Shown here one piece after another: positions 16,509 through 25,031 of a stretch of DNA of 61,115 bases. Within the stretch, counting starts at the first letter, position 1. The number at the start of each line of letters is the position of its first letter. Location of the stretch: NCBI GenBank assembly GCA_026400755.1, contig JAPLOM010000027.1, forward strand, positions 1 to 61,115, written 5' to 3'. The notes under the pieces were generated by a model. It was not told where the DNA came from. It worked only from the letters and a program-made list of their open reading frames with translations, and searched no databases. This DNA is from Alphaproteobacteria bacterium. GTDB lineage: Bacteria > Pseudomonadota > Alphaproteobacteria > CADEGL01. Made by a program: the position numbers and the translations under genes.

Positions 16509-16594
16509 CAAAAATTGCCCTGACGATCATCGCGTGACCGTCGCGCGCGCGCCGCGATGCGGCTAGGTTGCGTGCGGCCGCAACCGGTGCCGCG

Positions 16595-16924
16595 ATGAAA
16601 AGCCTGTCCGACGCATCCTTCTTCAATCTGTTCGACCGGCTGGTCGCGCGCGGACGCGTGCCGGCCGCGGCTGGCCGATGGCGCTTTGGCGGCGCGGATT
16701 GGGAGAGCGCGCGCCACAGCTTCACCGGCGCGGCGCATGCCTTCGTGGCCGAGGTCACCGCGATCGAGGGCGAGGGGTGGCTGTTGCTGGTGACCAAGGA
16801 ATATTGGTGGGCCGGCGGCAAGTCGGATGCCCTGCGCAACCAGCGCTGGGCCAAGGTCGCCAAAGGCAAGCCGGACGTCGTACTGGCTTGGCTGCGCCGG
16901 CAGGAGAAGTCTCTAACGCCCTGA
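16595..16924 (+). CDS. Small conserved-looking protein of unknown function
   Basis: 109 residues from ATG 16595; an in-frame TTG at 16568 is less likely. It is rich in Trp (GGADWESA, GEGWLLLVTKEYWWAGG, NQRWAKV, LAWLRRQ) and has no signal peptide or membrane helix. The run of strand-like sequence around GEGWLLLVTKEYWW suggests a small alpha+beta fold. I do not recognise it. It is followed by a scar where two broken genes meet. Confidence 0.55.
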   Translation: MKSLSDASFFNLFDRLVARGRVPAAAGRWRFGGADWESARHSFTGAAHAFVAEVTAIEGEGWLLLVTKEYWWAGGKSDALRNQRWAKVAKGKPDVVLAWLRRQEKSLTP

Positions 16925-16934
16925 GGGGCGCGCG

Positions 16935-17012
16935 CTAGCCTGTCAGGCCAACCCACCCATGGTAGCCCATATAAAGGCCGACGCCGATAATCAGGAGGCT
17001 CGAGAAATAGGG
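16935..17012 (-). pseudogene. C-terminal remnant of a membrane protein
   Basis: On the minus strand, 25 codons read PYFSSLLIIGVGLYMGYHGW then VGLTG and a stop (16935-16937). This is a convincing final membrane helix. Upstream (higher coordinates) the frame closes within four codons (TAG at 17024-17022), so the rest of the gene is missing. It abuts the truncated caspase gene at about 17010. Confidence 0.5.
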
Positions 17013-17409
17013 CGCGCGGCGCTATCTGCGCGGCATGAGCGCGCGGCACGTTCTGGTGATCGCCGATTCCTGCTTCTCGGGCTCGCTCACGCGCGGCGCG
17101 CTGGGCCAGCCGCCCGCGTCCAAGGACCGCTTCTTCGCCGAGATCGATGGCAAGTTCTCGCGCAAGGTCATCACCTCGGGCGGCACCGAGCCCGTGGCCG
17201 ACGCAGGTTCCGGCGGACATTCCGTCTTCGCCTACTATTTCCTCAAGGCGCTGCGCGAAAACAACGCGCCCTATTTGACCTCGTTCGAGCTCTATAACGG
17301 CTTCGTCCGCGCGGTCGCCAACAACGCCGAGCAGAAGCCGGAATACGGCACCATCGCCATGGCCGGCGACGAGGGCGCGGGCGACTTCACCTTCGCGCTG
17401 CGCAACTAG
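17011..17409 (+). pseudogene. Caspase-like (peptidase C14) fragment lacking the His half
   Basis: The frame opens after a TAG at 17008-17010 and reads GARRYLRG before the first ATG at 17035. It continues as ARHVLVIADSCFSGSLTRG, the Cys-bearing core of bacterial caspases (Cys about 13 residues after that ATG), then VITSGGTEPVAD, HSVFAYYFLKALREN and a proper C-terminus (YGTIAMAGDEGAGDFTF). The first half of the p20-like domain, which carries the catalytic His and usually a signal or partner domain, is absent. A membrane-protein remnant on the other strand ends exactly here. A complete metacaspase needs both residues, so I read this as a remnant. Confidence 0.75.
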
Positions 17410-17520
17410 GTCCGAATTTTCCTTTCCCGCCTGGCGTTTATGCGGTCACCGCTTGGTCATCGCACGGGCGCGCCGATTCGGTGTTGAATCCGCGCCGTTC
17501 CCGAGTCCCAAGGTGCCAAG

Positions 17521-17787
17521 ATGACCGATTCGCCGAAGACCGCCGACCGCGCCGCCCTCGCGCGCCGCCGCTTCCTTCTTAATTGCGGCAAGTTCGCCGT
17601 GGTGACGCCGCCGCTGGTCACGCTCATGCTGTCGACGGCCGATCGCAGCTACGCGAAGGTGATGTCGGGCGCGAAGGCAAAGGGCAACAACGGCTTCGGC
17701 AATGGCGGCAAGGACGGCGCGCCCGGCAATTCGGGTGGCAACGCGTCGCCGAACGCGCCCTTGAAGCGCGGCGACGTCGTCCGCTAA
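17521..17787 (+). CDS. Small protein with Tat-like start and Gly/Asn-rich tail
   Basis: 88 residues: an Arg-rich start (ALARRRFLLNCGKFAVVTPP), a hydrophobic stretch (LVTLMLSTADRSYA) and a flexible tail (GNNGFGNGGKDGAPGNSGG). I recall similar small proteins with RR.FL..CGKFAVVTPP and GNNGFGNGG in proteobacteria, annotated as hypothetical. Export by the Tat or Sec route is possible but not shown. Its stop overlaps the old end of the triple-repeat gene on the other strand by 4 bp. Confidence 0.65.
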   Translation: MTDSPKTADRAALARRRFLLNCGKFAVVTPPLVTLMLSTADRSYAKVMSGAKAKGNNGFGNGGKDGAPGNSGGNASPNAPLKRGDVVR

Positions 17788-19663
17788 GGCTCGTACGACT
17801 CTTTCACATACCAGCGCCCGTCGAAGGGGCGCAGATGGAACAGGCGGCCGCTCGTGCCGGTCAGGGCGCGTCGTCACACTCGCGCGCGTCGAGTACGGCC
17901 AGCAAGTCAGTGCTGGCGGGCGTCCATTTCGTTTGCAGGGCGGCGGGAAGCTCTGCGGCGGTGAAGGGGCGCAGCTCGCGCAGCTTGTAATCGATCAAGC
18001 GCCGTTCAGTTTGCGGCGTGGCCGGCGCCATCGTGCGCGGATAATTCTCGGCCAGGGCGCACAGGCCGCCGTCGCGCCGCGCGAGGCAGGCCACATAGGT
18101 GTCCATCACGCAGTCAGGCGAGCGCGGCACGCCGATGCATTTACTGTCCGTACCCAAGCCCGTGTTCGTCACCCGCCGCCATGAATTGTCGGGCCGCGCG
18201 GGCATGCCTGCCAGATCCGCGACGGAAGGCGGCGCGGCGGCGGCCGGGGCCGGCTGTGGTTGCGCGGGTGCCGTGGGTTGTGCCGGCGGCCCCGCGGGCG
18301 ATAGCGGAACGGGCGCTCCGGCCGCGGACTTTGTCGCCGCGGCGGGCAGTTGAACACCCGCCTGCTGCTGTGTGGGCGCCGCGGCGCCTGGCTTCGCGGC
18401 GGGTTGAGCCGCTGTCTCGTCGGGCGGTGCGGGCTCGAAGGAATCTTTCACGTACCAGCGCCCGGCCACGGGCTTCAGGAAGAAGTAATGCCCCGATGGG
18501 CCGGTGAAGGGCCGGCATTGCCAATTCGTCTCGACATATTGGCATTCGCGCATGTCGACCACGGCCAGCTGGTCGCCGGCCGCGGGTGTCCAGTCCACGT
18601 CCATACCCTTGGGGATGGATGCCTTCTTGAATGCGCCCATGTTGCGGATGTTGTAGTCCATCACGCGCCGCCGCTCGGGCGCGTCGAATTCGATCCGCGT
18701 GTCCGGATAATTCTCAGCGATCGCGCACAAATCGCCGTCGCGATAGGCCAGGCACGCGACGAAGGTTTCGACCGCGCAGACGGGCGTCTTCGGATTGCCG
18801 ATGCAGTCGCTCTGGGTGTCGGCGCCGAAATTGGTGATGCGTTTCCACTTGGGTTCGGGTCGCACGGGCAGGCTGGTCGGCATGGGCAAGGGCGGCGTGG
18901 CGATCACGCCCACGGCGCCGCCGAGCGCTTGCGACGGCGAAGGCCGCGCGGGCAAAGGCACGCCGGCGCTGCCCGCGGCGGGTGCTGGCGGTGCTTGCGG
19001 CTGCGCGGCTGCTTTCGCCTTCGCCGCTGCTGCGTCCGCGGCCGCCTGCCGCTCTTCCTCGCCCGGTTCCTTGACGCCGGCCACAGACCAGGTCGTGCCC
19101 GTGCGCAGCAGATAGACGTAACGGCCTTCCTTGGTGCCGATCGTCTTGCAGGCCCATTTGGCGTCGGCGTAGTCGCATTCGTACAGATCGATCACCGCGA
19201 GCTGCTCGTCCGGCGTGCCCGACGACCATTTGACGTTCAGATTCTTGGGCAGGTCGCCTTGCGCGAACGGGCCCAGGCGGCGGATCAGGTAGTCGACCGT
19301 GCGCGGTTGGATGACCTGCGCGTCGGGCGCCGGCGTGCGCGACATGTTGCACAGGTCGTAGATGCCGCGCGCCAGGCACGCGACATAGGTGTCGAGCGCG
19401 CAGCGCGCCGAGCGCGGATCGCCGATGCAGTCACTGTCGGTCGCGTCCTCGAAATTGGCGACGCGGGACCAGCCCGTCTTGGCTGGCTGGGCCGCCACGT
19501 TGGGCGGCTTCTTCACCTCGGTCGAGGACATTGTGCTCGCCGCCGCCGGCAGGCTGGGCATTTCGGCATGCGCGGGCACCCAGGCGGCGCACGCGAGCGC
19601 CGCCCATAGAGAGGCCGCCGACAGGATCAGATTGAGCCGGGCCGACTTTCGCAACCGTGTCAC
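17784..19663 (-). pseudogene. Secreted protein with three tandem Cys-rich repeats, third repeat broken by a frameshift
   Basis: A signal peptide (about 1-33) is followed by three copies of a domain of about 140 residues (about 64-200, 272-411, 494-598) joined by Ala/Pro/Gln-rich linkers. Each copy has W.RVTN, SDCIG.P.S..C..TYVACLAR...LC, a central YLIRRLGPF-like helix, W.....DQLAV.D..EC and W.C. The frame stops at 17861 just after RECDDAP. The expected end of repeat 3 (ALTGTSGRLFHLRPFDGRWY then VKESYEP) is present in another frame down to a stop at 17784. Compared with repeat 2, about 22 bp are missing at the break. The domain is unknown to me; six conserved Cys per copy suggest periplasmic disulphides. 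Confidence 0.75.
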
Positions 19664-19742
19664 TCCTGGAAGGGGCGCAGCCTAGCCGGGATCGCGCGCC
19701 CTGCAAACGCCAATAAACGCCATAAACAATGAGGAATTTCCC

Positions 19743-20003
19743 ATGGACCCAGCCGACCGGCTGTGGCGCTTCCGGCGCCGTCGCGCGGACTACAAAGCCA
19801 TCTTCGAGGGCGCCCCGGCGGGAAGGCGCGTCTTGGCCGACCTGCGCCGCTTCTGCCTGATGGACGCGGCGCTGGAGGGCGTCGTCCCCGAGCGGACGCA
19901 CATTAACGTGGGGCAGCGCAACGTGTTCCTGCACATCGCCCGCTGCCTGGCGCTCGATCCCGACGCGCTGGAGAAACTGACGAGGAGTACCGAGGATGAG
20001 TGA
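19743..20003 (+). CDS. Bbp19-family phage protein
   Basis: An 86-residue protein with the Bbp19 pattern: RRADYKAIFEGAPAGRRVLADLRRFC near the start, then NVGQRNVFLHIARCLAL toward the end. Such proteins occur in podovirus-like structural regions; their exact role is not established. A good ribosome site (GAGGAATTT) precedes ATG 19743, and the stop overlaps the next start by 8 bp, so it is translationally coupled to the scaffold-like gene. It is the first gene of a three-gene phage cassette set between host genes. Confidence 0.75.
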   Translation: MDPADRLWRFRRRRADYKAIFEGAPAGRRVLADLRRFCLMDAALEGVVPERTHINVGQRNVFLHIARCLALDPDALEKLTRSTEDE

Positions 20004-20832
20004 AAGCGTCGAACCCCTTGCTGAAACCACCGCGCCCACGGCGGAGACTGCGGTCCACTGGACCGGGACGCTGGCACCCGAGCTGAAGGCGCTGGCGGCC
20101 CACAAGGGCTGGCGCGGGCCCGAGGACGCGCTGCGCAGCTACGCGCATCTGGAACGCGCCTTCGGCGCCGACAAGGTGGCGCTGCCTGGCAAGGATGCGA
20201 AACCCGAAGATTGGGACGCGCTCTATACCCGCCTCGGCCGCCCCACAGCACCCGAGCAGTATGATCTGGCCGACGTCGCGCGGCCCGACGGGATGCCGTG
20301 GAACGCGGAGGGCGAGCGCGCCATGCTGCGCGAGATGCATGCGGCGGGGCTCAGCAACCGTCAGGCGCGGCATCTTCTGTCGAAGTACGCCGAGATGCAG
20401 GGTGGCGCGTGGAGCACGGCCGCTTCGCATGGCGCGCGCCGGGTGGAGGACGCGCAGACCGCGCTGCGGCGCGACTGGGGCGCCGCGTTTGACGCGAAAA
20501 GCGATCTGGCCAACCGCGCTTTCCGCCTGGCCTTCGGCGACGGTCTCGACGAGGCACGGCAATTACGCCTGGCCGACAGCAGTTTTCTCGGCGATCACCC
20601 TTCGCTGGTGCGCGCCTTCGCACGGCTCGGCGAATCGCTGGCCGAGCATCCCATGGCGGGTGCGAAGGGCGGCGCGCATCTGAGCGCAACACCGGAAGAG
20701 GCGCGCGCCGAGATCGCGCGCATGCACGGCGAGCCCGCGACCATGCGCGCGCTGACTGACCGCGCCCATCCCGAATATGCGGTGATGGTGGCCAAGCGCG
20801 ACCGGCTCTACCGCTTGGCCTATCCGGAGTAA
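19996..20832 (+). CDS. Phage scaffold/capsid-assembly-like protein
   Basis: 278 residues with no signal peptide, largely helical and charged, with few aromatic residues. The segment ELKALAAHKGWRGPEDALRS then YAHLERAFGADKVALPGKDA is the usual start of phage capsid-assembly (scaffold-like) proteins. The remainder includes WNAEGERAMLREMHAAGLSN, and the last third (EEARAEIARMHGE...HPEYAVMVAKRDRLY) resembles the end of such proteins. It overlaps the Bbp19 gene by 8 bp and lies 5 bp before the lysozyme gene. The matching capsid gene is 17 kb away at 37825. Confidence 0.7.
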   Translation: MSESVEPLAETTAPTAETAVHWTGTLAPELKALAAHKGWRGPEDALRSYAHLERAFGADKVALPGKDAKPEDWDALYTRLGRPTAPEQYDLADVARPDGMPWNAEGERAMLREMHAAGLSNRQARHLLSKYAEMQGGAWSTAASHGARRVEDAQTALRRDWGAAFDAKSDLANRAFRLAFGDGLDEARQLRLADSSFLGDHPSLVRAFARLGESLAEHPMAGAKGGAHLSATPEEARAEIARMHGEPATMRALTDRAHPEYAVMVAKRDRLYRLAYPE

Positions 20833-20837
20833 GCGCG

Positions 20838-22106
20838 ATGGCGTCGGATTTTTCTGTGCCCGACTGGCTGGTGGACCGCGCCGACGCGGATGCGTCCGCC
20901 GATCCTGATCCGGTAGCGGCGGAGCGCGAGGCTGTACGCCGCTATGGCCGCATCCTGTCGGCTTCGTCCGCTGCCTCGCGCGCGCTGACCGAGATTGATG
21001 GAGGTTTCGCGGCAGACACGGACTTCGCGACCGCGCCGGCACGCTACCGCGCGGCGCTCGACGCCGTCGGGCGAGAGCACGAGGGCACGTTCGACCGCGA
21101 TGAAGTGGGACGCGGCATCTTCCGCCGCGATTTCGGCACGCTGGCGGAGCACGCCATCCAGCGTTTCCAGTTCGCGAACGCCGGACGCGAGGCCGCCCAT
21201 CTGGCGCGGACGCTGGAGGACCGCTGGGATTCCCTGGCCGGGCTCGCGCGCGACACGGACGAGGCGGGGCGCGCCGCGATCCTGCGCCAGGCCGCGCTTG
21301 AAGCGCACCGCGCCAAGGGCTTCGGGCTGGTGCTGGACGCCGACGTGGCGTTCCGCGGTTTCCTCGACCGATTAGGGTCGGAGGACGCGCCGCACAGCTT
21401 CATTCGGACGAGCGCCACGCTTCCTAACCGGCCCGAGAGCGGCATCGCTCCAACCTCTTTGCCCGCCGAAACTCGCCAGATCGTCGCGGAGGCTGTCCCT
21501 CCCGCCGTACCCCGTAAGAAGCCCGCGCCGTCGCCGGCCGAAAGCCCGCTGGGCAATGCGGAACGTGGCCGGATGCTGGACGCGCTCGCTCCTCATGAAG
21601 GAGCGATCTCCGATGATCCCGAAGACACACTCACCCATTACGGTGTCACGATTGAAGGACTGAACGACTATAAAAGCCGCGCCACACCTGACGATCCGAT
21701 CATGAAGAAGCAGGTCAAGGACCTGACCCGCGCCGACACCCGCGTCATCCTGGACGAGATCATGCGCCAGTATCGTGCGGATCGGATCGAGGACCGGCAT
21801 CTGCGCCAACATATTTTCGACACGATCGTGAATCACCCTCCCAAACTTGCGATCACGATGTGGCAACGGGCGCCGAACGAAGGCGGATTCTCGCCGAAGG
21901 GCGTGGCACTGGAAGAAGACGGTACCCTTGGTCCCGCGACGCGGGCGGCGGTCAATGGCCTAACTGCCGAGCAGAGGCGGGCGCTCAATGAAGCGGTTGT
22001 CGGCAAGCGAATCGAGTTGTACCGGGAGATCGTGCAGAAACATTCGGAGAAAAAGAAGTACGAAACCGGCTGGCTCAAACGCGCGAATTCGTTCCGGTTG
22101 CCTTGA
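20838..22106 (+). CDS. Virion-associated-type lysozyme: helical domain plus GH108-like and PG-binding-3-like domains
   Basis: 422 residues. The first 220 are helical and Ala/Arg/Asp-rich, with no clear family. After a Pro-rich linker (PPAVPRKKPAPSPAE), residues about 243-335 match a GH108 (N-acetylmuramidase-like) domain: the likely catalytic Glu is in APHEGAISDDPEDT (about 254), then THYGVTIEGLNDY. Residues about 336-420 match the PG-binding-3 domain (MWQRAPNEGGF, GTLGPATRAAVN, RIELYREIVQ, KKYETGWLKRANSF). In textbook members the motif reads EGGY...DPGGxTxxGI; here the GG is lost, so activity is probable but not certain. The fusion to a long helical domain points to a structural lysin rather than a free endolysin. 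Confidence 0.72.
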   Translation: MASDFSVPDWLVDRADADASADPDPVAAEREAVRRYGRILSASSAASRALTEIDGGFAADTDFATAPARYRAALDAVGREHEGTFDRDEVGRGIFRRDFGTLAEHAIQRFQFANAGREAAHLARTLEDRWDSLAGLARDTDEAGRAAILRQAALEAHRAKGFGLVLDADVAFRGFLDRLGSEDAPHSFIRTSATLPNRPESGIAPTSLPAETRQIVAEAVPPAVPRKKPAPSPAESPLGNAERGRMLDALAPHEGAISDDPEDTLTHYGVTIEGLNDYKSRATPDDPIMKKQVKDLTRADTRVILDEIMRQYRADRIEDRHLRQHIFDTIVNHPPKLAITMWQRAPNEGGFSPKGVALEEDGTLGPATRAAVNGLTAEQRRALNEAVVGKRIELYREIVQKHSEKKKYETGWLKRANSFRLP

Positions 22107-22171
22107 GCGGACGCCTGTTTCAGAGTCGGTTGGCCGAGCATCGATCGACGCATGCTGAACCGGGGATCATC

Positions 22172-23254
22172 ATGAGAGCGTTGGTTCTGGCCTTTGCCTT
22201 GCTGGTTGCGGTGGTGGCGCCGGCCGCCGCTGCCGACGAAAACCCTTATCGCAACCGGGACTACGACAAAGCACCCGGGCCCATGCTCTATCCCGCCGCG
22301 GAAGAGCCGGAATGGCTGCCGCGCATGCTGAAAAAACTCCAAACGCCGCGGTCCCCGCGTTTCCTGGACGAGCATCTTCTCTTTCGGGATGCCAGCGGTC
22401 CCACCTACCTCGTCACGCACTGGGGCGCGGCGGCGACGGGTGAGGATTTTCTCGAGATTCACCGCATCCAAAAGCGCGAAGGCGCAGATCCCACCGCGCG
22501 GTTTGTGTCCGGATTTTCCGTTGGAGGAATCCGTATTTTGGTGCCCACCGGCCATGACGTGTTCGGCGACGGCGTTCCGGTGCTCTTACTTTACCTCGCG
22601 GCTGGCGGAAGCCTGGTCGCGGAGGACGGCGTCCGCATCATCCGTTTGGGCGACAAGCCGGCGGATATCACGCCGCGACGCTATGGCGACGTCACGAATG
22701 TTGGGTTGATGCCCGGCGACGACACACGCATGTTTTTGATCGCCGCCAATTTCAAAAATCTGGTCGTCTACGGCGTGTGCGGCGATTGCTTCATCACTCC
22801 ACGGACGTTCCTGATTTGGCGGGAAGGGCGGTACGTTCCCGCCTGTCGCGAAGCGCAGGGTTACTTTCGGACGCGCATGGTCGGGTGGCGCTCCAACTAC
22901 GGGAAGGTCGACCGGGAGCCGAGCGAGTTTTTCGCGGCGCGGCTGGGGTGGGCTTGGAACGCGGCTCAAATCGGCGAAGCCGCCGCCGCCGCCGCGGAAA
23001 TCAAACAAGCGATTGCCGAAGGCCGCCAGCGGGGTGCGGATTGGGCGGGGTGGGATAAAGAGCGCTGGTTGGAAAGCGAGAAGTACGGCGATTACATCAC
23101 GGACATCGAGAGCAATTTCTTGCCGGCGCTGGAAAAGGCACGGCGCCTTTCAAAAGCAGCGTGTCCCCTGACTGCCGCGCTGGGCGACGATCCTAGCGGC
23201 CCGGGCCTGCAGACGCTGCCGATCCTGCGCACGCCGCTCCACGACGTGAAATAG
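22172..23254 (+). CDS. Secreted protein of unknown function
   Basis: 360 residues from ATG 22172 (GGGGATC just upstream). The signal peptide (LVLAFALLVAVVAPAAAA) is followed by a domain rich in beta-like segments (GPTYLVTHWGAAATGEDFLE, GIRILVPTGHDVFGDGVPVL, RMFLIAANFKNLVVYGVCGD) and a helical C-terminal third (AAAAAAEIKQAIAEGRQRGA). One CGDC-like motif (VCGDCFITP) could form a disulphide. I do not recognise the family. It follows the phage cassette but its signal peptide and style look like host sequence. Confidence 0.65.
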   Translation: MRALVLAFALLVAVVAPAAAADENPYRNRDYDKAPGPMLYPAAEEPEWLPRMLKKLQTPRSPRFLDEHLLFRDASGPTYLVTHWGAAATGEDFLEIHRIQKREGADPTARFVSGFSVGGIRILVPTGHDVFGDGVPVLLLYLAAGGSLVAEDGVRIIRLGDKPADITPRRYGDVTNVGLMPGDDTRMFLIAANFKNLVVYGVCGDCFITPRTFLIWREGRYVPACREAQGYFRTRMVGWRSNYGKVDREPSEFFAARLGWAWNAAQIGEAAAAAAEIKQAIAEGRQRGADWAGWDKERWLESEKYGDYITDIESNFLPALEKARRLSKAACPLTAALGDDPSGPGLQTLPILRTPLHDVK

Positions 23255-23264
23255 CGTTTGGCGG

Positions 23265-23945
23265 TCAGAGCGCCATCCGTGCGAGCACTTGGTCGGCGAC
23301 GAACGGGTTGCTGCGCCGCTCGTGCCCAAAGGTCGAGAGCGGCCCATGGCCGGGCACGAAGGTGACGTCGGAGCCGAGCGGCCACAGACGGTCGCGGATC
23401 GAAACCAGCAAATCGCGCTGGTTGCCGCGCGGCAAGTCGCAGCGGCCGATGGAGCCCTGGAACAAGACGTCGCCCACGAAGGCCAGTTTCGATTCCGGAT
23501 GATGGAACACGACATGGCCCGGCGTGTGGCCCGGGCAGTGGTGGACGCCGAGCGTCAGCTCGCCGACGGTGACCGTATCGCCGTTCTTCAGCCAGCGGTC
23601 GGGAATGAAGGCCTCCGCGCGGTCGATGCCGTAGCGTTTGCCCGATTCCGGGATGCGCTCGATCCAGAACAGATCGTCCTCGTGCGGCCCTTCAACCGGA
23701 ATGCCCAAGTCGCGCGCGATGGCGGCCACGTTGCCGGCGTGGTCGGAATGGCCGTGGGTCACCAGGATGCGTTCGATGGTGACGTTCTCGTCCTTGGCCG
23801 CGGCCAGGAGCTTGTCCATCTCCCCGCCCGGATCGACGAAGGCGCCCCTCATGGTCTTGGTGCACCAGAAGAGGGAGCAGTTCTGCTGCAGCGGCGTCAC
23901 GGGAATGACGACCGCCTGAAGCGGCATGGGTTGTTCGGCGCTCAT
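23265..23945 (-). CDS. MBL-fold metallohydrolase, glyoxalase II-like
   Basis: A 226-residue metallo-beta-lactamase-fold enzyme with the complete metal set: THGHSDHAGN (HxHxDH), CPGHTPGHVVF, VGDVLF with the bridging Asp, and VPGHG. The length and the FWIERIPESGKRYG insert resemble the short YcbL-type glyoxalase II group, which hydrolyse glutathione thioesters. Substrate not provable here. It is tail to tail with the secreted-protein gene upstream and divergent from the carnitine-dehydrogenase-like gene. Confidence 0.9.
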   Translation of the reverse strand: MSAEQPMPLQAVVIPVTPLQQNCSLFWCTKTMRGAFVDPGGEMDKLLAAAKDENVTIERILVTHGHSDHAGNVAAIARDLGIPVEGPHEDDLFWIERIPESGKRYGIDRAEAFIPDRWLKNGDTVTVGELTLGVHHCPGHTPGHVVFHHPESKLAFVGDVLFQGSIGRCDLPRGNQRDLLVSIRDRLWPLGSDVTFVPGHGPLSTFGHERRSNPFVADQVLARMAL

Positions 23946-24035
23946 ATATAAATGTCCATCGCGGGTCCGCCCGAGATATCGGGCCTCGCGGCCTGTCCGT
24001 CAACCGCGCTAGGGGCGGGCGCCCATCGACGCTAA

Positions 24036-24062
24036 GCTTTCCCGGTCAGTTCTAGGGAAAGC
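24036..24062. promoter_or_regulatory. 8 bp inverted repeat upstream of a carnitine-dehydrogenase-like gene
   Basis: GCTTTCCC (24036-24043) and GGGAAAGC (24055-24062) are perfect arms 11 bp apart. The centre-to-centre distance is 19 bp, about two helical turns, fitting a dimeric regulator site. It ends 11 bp before the start codon, so a repressor or an RNA hairpin would affect expression. Confidence 0.45.
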
Positions 24063-24073
24063 AGGGGGCGTTC

Positions 24074-25015
24074 ATGTCCGGAAACATCAAAACCGTCGGC
24101 GTCGCGGGTTCGGGCCTGATCGGCTCCGGCTGGGCCGCGCGGTGCCTGGCCCATGGCTATGACGTGATCGCGCAAGACCCGAACCCGGCTGCCGAGGCGG
24201 CTTTACGCGCCACCATCGAACGCGTGCGGCCGTTGCTGGCCAAGGCGTATGGCGAGTCCGCGAAAAAGCCGGGCGCTTTGCGCTTCACAACCGACCTGGC
24301 TGCACTGGCCGAAGCCGATTTCATCCAGGAGTGCGCGCCCGAGCGGGAAGATCTCAAGATCGAGCTGTTCGGTTCGCTGAGTGAAGCGACTGGGAAAGAC
24401 ACGATCATCTCGTCCTCGACCTCGCGCTTCGTGCCCTCATTGCTTCAAACCAAGTGCCGGTTCCCGGAGCGGTTCCTGGTGGGGCATCCGTTCCACCCGG
24501 TCTATCTGATGCCGTTGGTCGAGGTGGTGGCGGGGCCGGACACGACGTCTAGCATCGTGGACGCCACGATGGATTTCTATCGCGCCATCGGCATGCAGCC
24601 CTTGCTGCTGAAGCGCGAGATCGAAGGCTTCATCGGCAATCGGCTTCAGGCTGCCCTATGGAAAGAAGCCGTGCATTGCTTCGCCACGGGCGTCGCCGGC
24701 ACGAAGGAGGTCGACGACGCGCTGGTCCATTCCATCGGCATGCGCTGGGCCTTCATGGGCACGTTCATGACCTATCACCTGGCCGGTGGCCCAACCGGCA
24801 TGCGCGGCTTCGTGAAGCATTTCCCCAAGGCCATCGCCGACGCGGCGGTCGGGACTTCGCCGGAGGAATTGGGCGCGCGCCTGATCGAGGAATGCGAACG
24901 CCAGGCGGGCAGCCGGACGATGGCGGAGATTGAGGAAAAGCGCGATGCGCTTCTGGCCGACCTGCTGCTGGTCTTCAAGCGCCACGGGGTGGGCGCGGGG
25001 CAGACGAGTTTGTAA
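24074..25015 (+). CDS. 3-hydroxyacyl-CoA dehydrogenase family, L-carnitine dehydrogenase-like
   Basis: 313 residues: an N-terminal Rossmann fold with GSGLIGSGWAARC and a helical C-terminal domain. DFIQECAPER, SSSTSRFVPS and VGHPFHPVYLMPLVEV follow the L-carnitine dehydrogenase pattern. The usual HPFNP reads HPFHP here, an Asn-to-His change beside the catalytic His. The later part has GLRWA-like GMRWAFMGTF and AGGPTGMRGFVKHF. It would oxidise the 3-hydroxyl of carnitine or a similar hydroxy acid with NAD. A paralogue lies at 57830. An 8 bp inverted repeat precedes it. The exact substrate is inferred. Confidence 0.85.
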   Translation: MSGNIKTVGVAGSGLIGSGWAARCLAHGYDVIAQDPNPAAEAALRATIERVRPLLAKAYGESAKKPGALRFTTDLAALAEADFIQECAPEREDLKIELFGSLSEATGKDTIISSSTSRFVPSLLQTKCRFPERFLVGHPFHPVYLMPLVEVVAGPDTTSSIVDATMDFYRAIGMQPLLLKREIEGFIGNRLQAALWKEAVHCFATGVAGTKEVDDALVHSIGMRWAFMGTFMTYHLAGGPTGMRGFVKHFPKAIADAAVGTSPEELGARLIEECERQAGSRTMAEIEEKRDALLADLLLVFKRHGVGAGQTSL

Positions 25016-25031
25016 GGGTTTCCCGTTCCCG

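Noticed and set aside
14722-17220. Very long minus-strand ORF of 832 codons
   Set aside because: Only 14722-15843 is a protein (alanine racemase). The upstream part is antisense to other genes, Arg/Gly-rich and has no homology pattern.
18350-19609. 419-codon plus-strand ORF
   Set aside because: Antisense to the triple-repeat protein; its apparent repeats simply mirror that gene.
19743-22106. Gene transfer agent cluster
   Set aside because: No terminase, portal, protease or tail genes, and the gene types resemble podovirus head genes rather than the RcGTA set.
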